A stretch of 7,263 nt of DNA from Ruminococcus sp. GTDB lineage: Bacteria; Bacillota; Clostridia; Oscillospirales; Acutalibacteraceae. The notes under the pieces are model-generated. The model had not been told where the DNA came from and ran no database searches. It was given only the letters and a program-made list of their open reading frames with translations. The stretch is taken from NCBI GenBank assembly GCA_017380355.1, contig JAFOED010000033.1, positions 1 through 7,263 of the forward strand. Reading direction: 5' to 3'. The number at the start of each line of letters is the position of its first letter. Position 1 is the first letter of the stretch. Shown here piece by piece: positions 6,581 to 7,263 of the stretch. A program made the translations under genes and the position numbers.

Positions 6581-6583
6581 CCA
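6581..6583 (-). promoter_or_regulatory. Specifier codon TGG (Trp) of the T-box
   Basis: In the minus-strand specifier loop the sequence is CAAATGGACCGCTGAGG. The codon directly before ACC is the usual specifier position in class I T-boxes, here TGG. The downstream trpB and the C in the acceptor bulge agree with tryptophan. Confidence 0.85.
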
Positions 6584-6682
6584 TTTGACAACCTGTTTCT
6601 TACCCGACTTTCAGCATCACGGGCTCTCTGTAAAGGCATTTGCTGTCTTTATCTCCGCGTCAACGGTTTAAAATATGAAAGT

Positions 6683-6711
6683 ATTATACAGCGTAATAAG
6701 TTTTGTGTCAA
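6683..6711 (-). promoter_or_regulatory. Sigma-A promoter of the T-box/S-component/trpB operon
   Basis: On the minus strand TTGACA (6711-6706) and TATAAT (6688-6683) are both perfect consensus hexamers separated by 17 bases. Transcription should start near 6676, just before Stem I. Such a strong promoter is typical where control is by attenuation. Confidence 0.92.
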
Positions 6712-6727
6712 GGAAAAGTTAATCAGC

Positions 6728-6766
6728 AAACAAAACACGCGTGCGTAGTTTTACGCACGCGTGTTT
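6728..6766 (-). terminator. Terminator of the small EF-hand gene
   Basis: The arms 6733-6747 and 6752-6766 form a perfect 15-bp stem (AAACACGCGTGCGTA and its complement) with a four-base loop. On the minus strand it is followed by TGTTT. It lies 48 bases after the EF-hand gene and upstream of the T-box promoter, separating the two units. On the plus strand the following run (CGCAAAAA) is not U-rich, so the direction is minus. Confidence 0.8.
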
Positions 6767-6814
6767 CGCAAAAACAGAAAGAAAAATGTATAGAAAGGAA
6801 AGTAGTAATCGGAT

Positions 6815-6970
6815 TTATGGCTTAAAGAAAGAGGTGTTGTCTTCTTTATTGCGTGATTTTTCCTCTTCCTCCATCATACCCATAATGAAGGAGAATTTCG
6901 CAGATTCTTCCATAAAATCAAGCTCGCCGCTGTTATCAAAATCAAATACTTCATCAAATAAATCAAACAT
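6815..6970 (-). CDS. Small acidic EF-hand protein (51 residues)
   Basis: The predicted product begins MFDLFDEVFDFDNSGELDF and ends SFFKP. It holds one complete canonical EF-hand calcium loop: D10, D12, S14, E16, D18 and E21 at loop positions 1, 3, 5, 7, 9 and 12, Gly15 at position 6 and Leu17 at position 8. The preceding FDLFDEVF can form the entering helix, and the following EESAKFSFIMGMMEEEE helix is strongly acidic. There is no signal peptide and no membrane segment, so it is probably cytoplasmic. A single EF-hand usually pairs with another, so a homodimer is possible. An AAAGAAAGG-like ribosome site lies about ten bases before the ATG, a promoter upstream and a terminator downstream, all supporting a real gene. 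The function is unknown; short EF-hand proteins occur in Clostridia. Confidence 0.8.
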   Translation of the reverse strand: MFDLFDEVFDFDNSGELDFMEESAKFSFIMGMMEEEEKSRNKEDNTSFFKP

Positions 6971-6995
6971 AAAAACTCGACCTTTCTTTAATCTA

Positions 6996-7023
6996 TTTAT
7001 ACTATATCACTTTTTGTGTCCAA
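6996..7023 (-). promoter_or_regulatory. Probable promoter of the small EF-hand gene
   Basis: On the minus strand TTGGAC (7023-7018) and TATAAA (7001-6996) are spaced by 16 bases, about 26 bases before the start codon. Each hexamer has one or two departures from consensus, so this is moderate support. Confidence 0.5.
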
Positions 7024-7073
7024 TAAAAGGACTTTGGTGTGAACTTTTTATGAATTTTTAACTTTTAGAAAGG

Positions 7074-7096
7074 CTACGGTGGTCGGCGCTTAAATA
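7074..7096 (+). repeat. 23-bp direct repeat, first copy
   Basis: The 23 bases starting CTACGGTGGTCGG and ending GCTTAAATA recur exactly at 7208-7230, 134 bp further on. Both copies are preceded by AAGG with one extra base in the second. Sequence after the repeat diverges completely. Confidence 0.85.
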
Positions 7097-7121
7097 TCAC
7101 GTCTCGTTCGCCTACGCTACT

Positions 7122-7206
7122 CCTTAAAAATCCACGTTCTCGATTAACCACCTTTCGGACACTGCGTGTCCTACAGGCAGTCCCATCTCGCACTTGATTT
7201 TTAAGG
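7122..7206. repeat. Inverted repeat flanking a small hairpin region
   Basis: CCTTAAAAATC at 7122-7132 is the exact complement of GATTTTTAAGG at 7196-7206. Inside lies a 6-bp hairpin GGACAC-TGC-GTGTCC (7157-7171). Together with the direct repeats this suggests a folded non-coding or mobile repeat element rather than a gene. Confidence 0.6.
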
Positions 7207-7207
7207 T

Positions 7208-7230
7208 CTACGGTGGTCGGCGCTTAAATA
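7208..7230 (+). repeat. 23-bp direct repeat, second copy
   Basis: This copy is identical to 7074-7096. Directly after its TTAAATA end the sequence changes to GTCAGAACC and the GC-rich hairpin, so the junction at 7230/7231 may be an element boundary. Confidence 0.85.
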
Positions 7231-7263
7231 GTCAGAACCTCCGGCTAAGCCGGAGGCTTGAGT
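7231..7263. mobile_element. Possible end of an IS200/IS605-like or MITE element
   Basis: CCTCCGGC (7238-7245) and GCCGGAGG (7249-7256) form an 8-bp GC-only stem with a TAA loop, preceded by GTCAGAA and followed by CTTGAGT. Sub-terminal hairpins of this kind are typical of IS200/IS605-family ends and of palindrome-associated MITEs. No transposase is visible because the window stops here. A simple transcription hairpin is the alternative. Confidence 0.35.

Larger units (their letters stand above)
6402..6676 (-). ncRNA. T-box riboswitch, tRNA-Trp specific
   Basis: The leader reads on the minus strand. Stem I has its base at about 6666-6655 pairing GCGG with CCGC, with a kink-turn-like TTGA/TGAG junction. 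GACAGC pairs with GTTGTC above the specifier loop, and the apical part is AGAGAGCCCG...CTGAAAGTCGGG. The specifier loop reads AAA-TGG-ACC, with TGG at 6583-6581. Further hairpins are at 6544-6559, 6490-6507 and 6469-6482. The T-box motif AAGGTGGCACCGCGG is at 6464-6450, followed by the terminator. The bulge TGGC would pair with a tRNA 3' end GCCA, fitting G73 of bacterial tRNA-Trp. When tRNA-Trp is uncharged, antitermination should raise expression of the S component and trpB. The specifier call rests on alignment with the usual NNN-ACC...TGAG pattern. Confidence 0.93.

Noticed and set aside
6741..7061. Plus-strand 106-residue open frame
   Set aside because: It is antisense to the EF-hand gene, starts inside the terminator hairpin, and its Ser-rich stretch mirrors the acidic codons of the opposite strand.

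Overview
The window looks like chromosome from a Gram-positive anaerobe of the Clostridia, most likely a Ruminococcus-like gut or rumen bacterium. The grounds are a secreted papain-like protease carrying a dockerin and a starch-binding-like C-terminal module joined by a Thr/Glu/Pro linker, strong AGAGG/GGAGG ribosome sites, a class I T-box riboswitch, an ECF transporter S component and a Firmicutes-type LexA operator. The genus is an inference from gene content.

Left part, plus strand (1-3541): the 3' end of a MutS-related ATPase gene is followed after one base by a 994-residue exported cysteine peptidase with an Ig-like region, a dockerin and a CBM26-like module, closed by a strong hairpin terminator. 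Next comes lexA (3624-4232), with its own extended -10 promoter and an inverted-repeat operator over the -35 region. lexA converges on trpB and the two genes share a bidirectional terminator (4249-4275).

Middle part, minus strand (6711 down to 4295): this is one transcription unit. A near-perfect sigma-A promoter (6683-6711) drives a T-box leader (about 6676-6402) whose specifier reads TGG (Trp) and whose T-box bulge suits a tRNA with G73. It is followed by an unusually long extra leader made mostly of two 135-bp tandem repeats, then by a membrane S component (5542-6042) and a trpB without trpA (4295-5515). The unit therefore appears to make uptake, and indole-to-tryptophan conversion, respond to uncharged tRNA-Trp. 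The transported substrate (tryptophan, indole or another precursor) is inferred from the T-box only.

Right part: a 51-residue EF-hand protein is encoded on the minus strand (6815-6970) with its own promoter and a perfect 15-bp terminator hairpin. The last 200 bases hold no convincing gene. They hold a 23-bp direct repeat 134 bp apart, an 11-bp inverted repeat and a strong GC-rich hairpin, which suggests a repeat or mobile-element end cut by the window edge.

The most unusual part is the Trp T-box leader followed by the duplicated 135-bp segment. Each unit carries a copy of the terminator's 3' arm and U-tract, and the three base differences between the copies all leave the predicted minus-strand RNA pairings intact.
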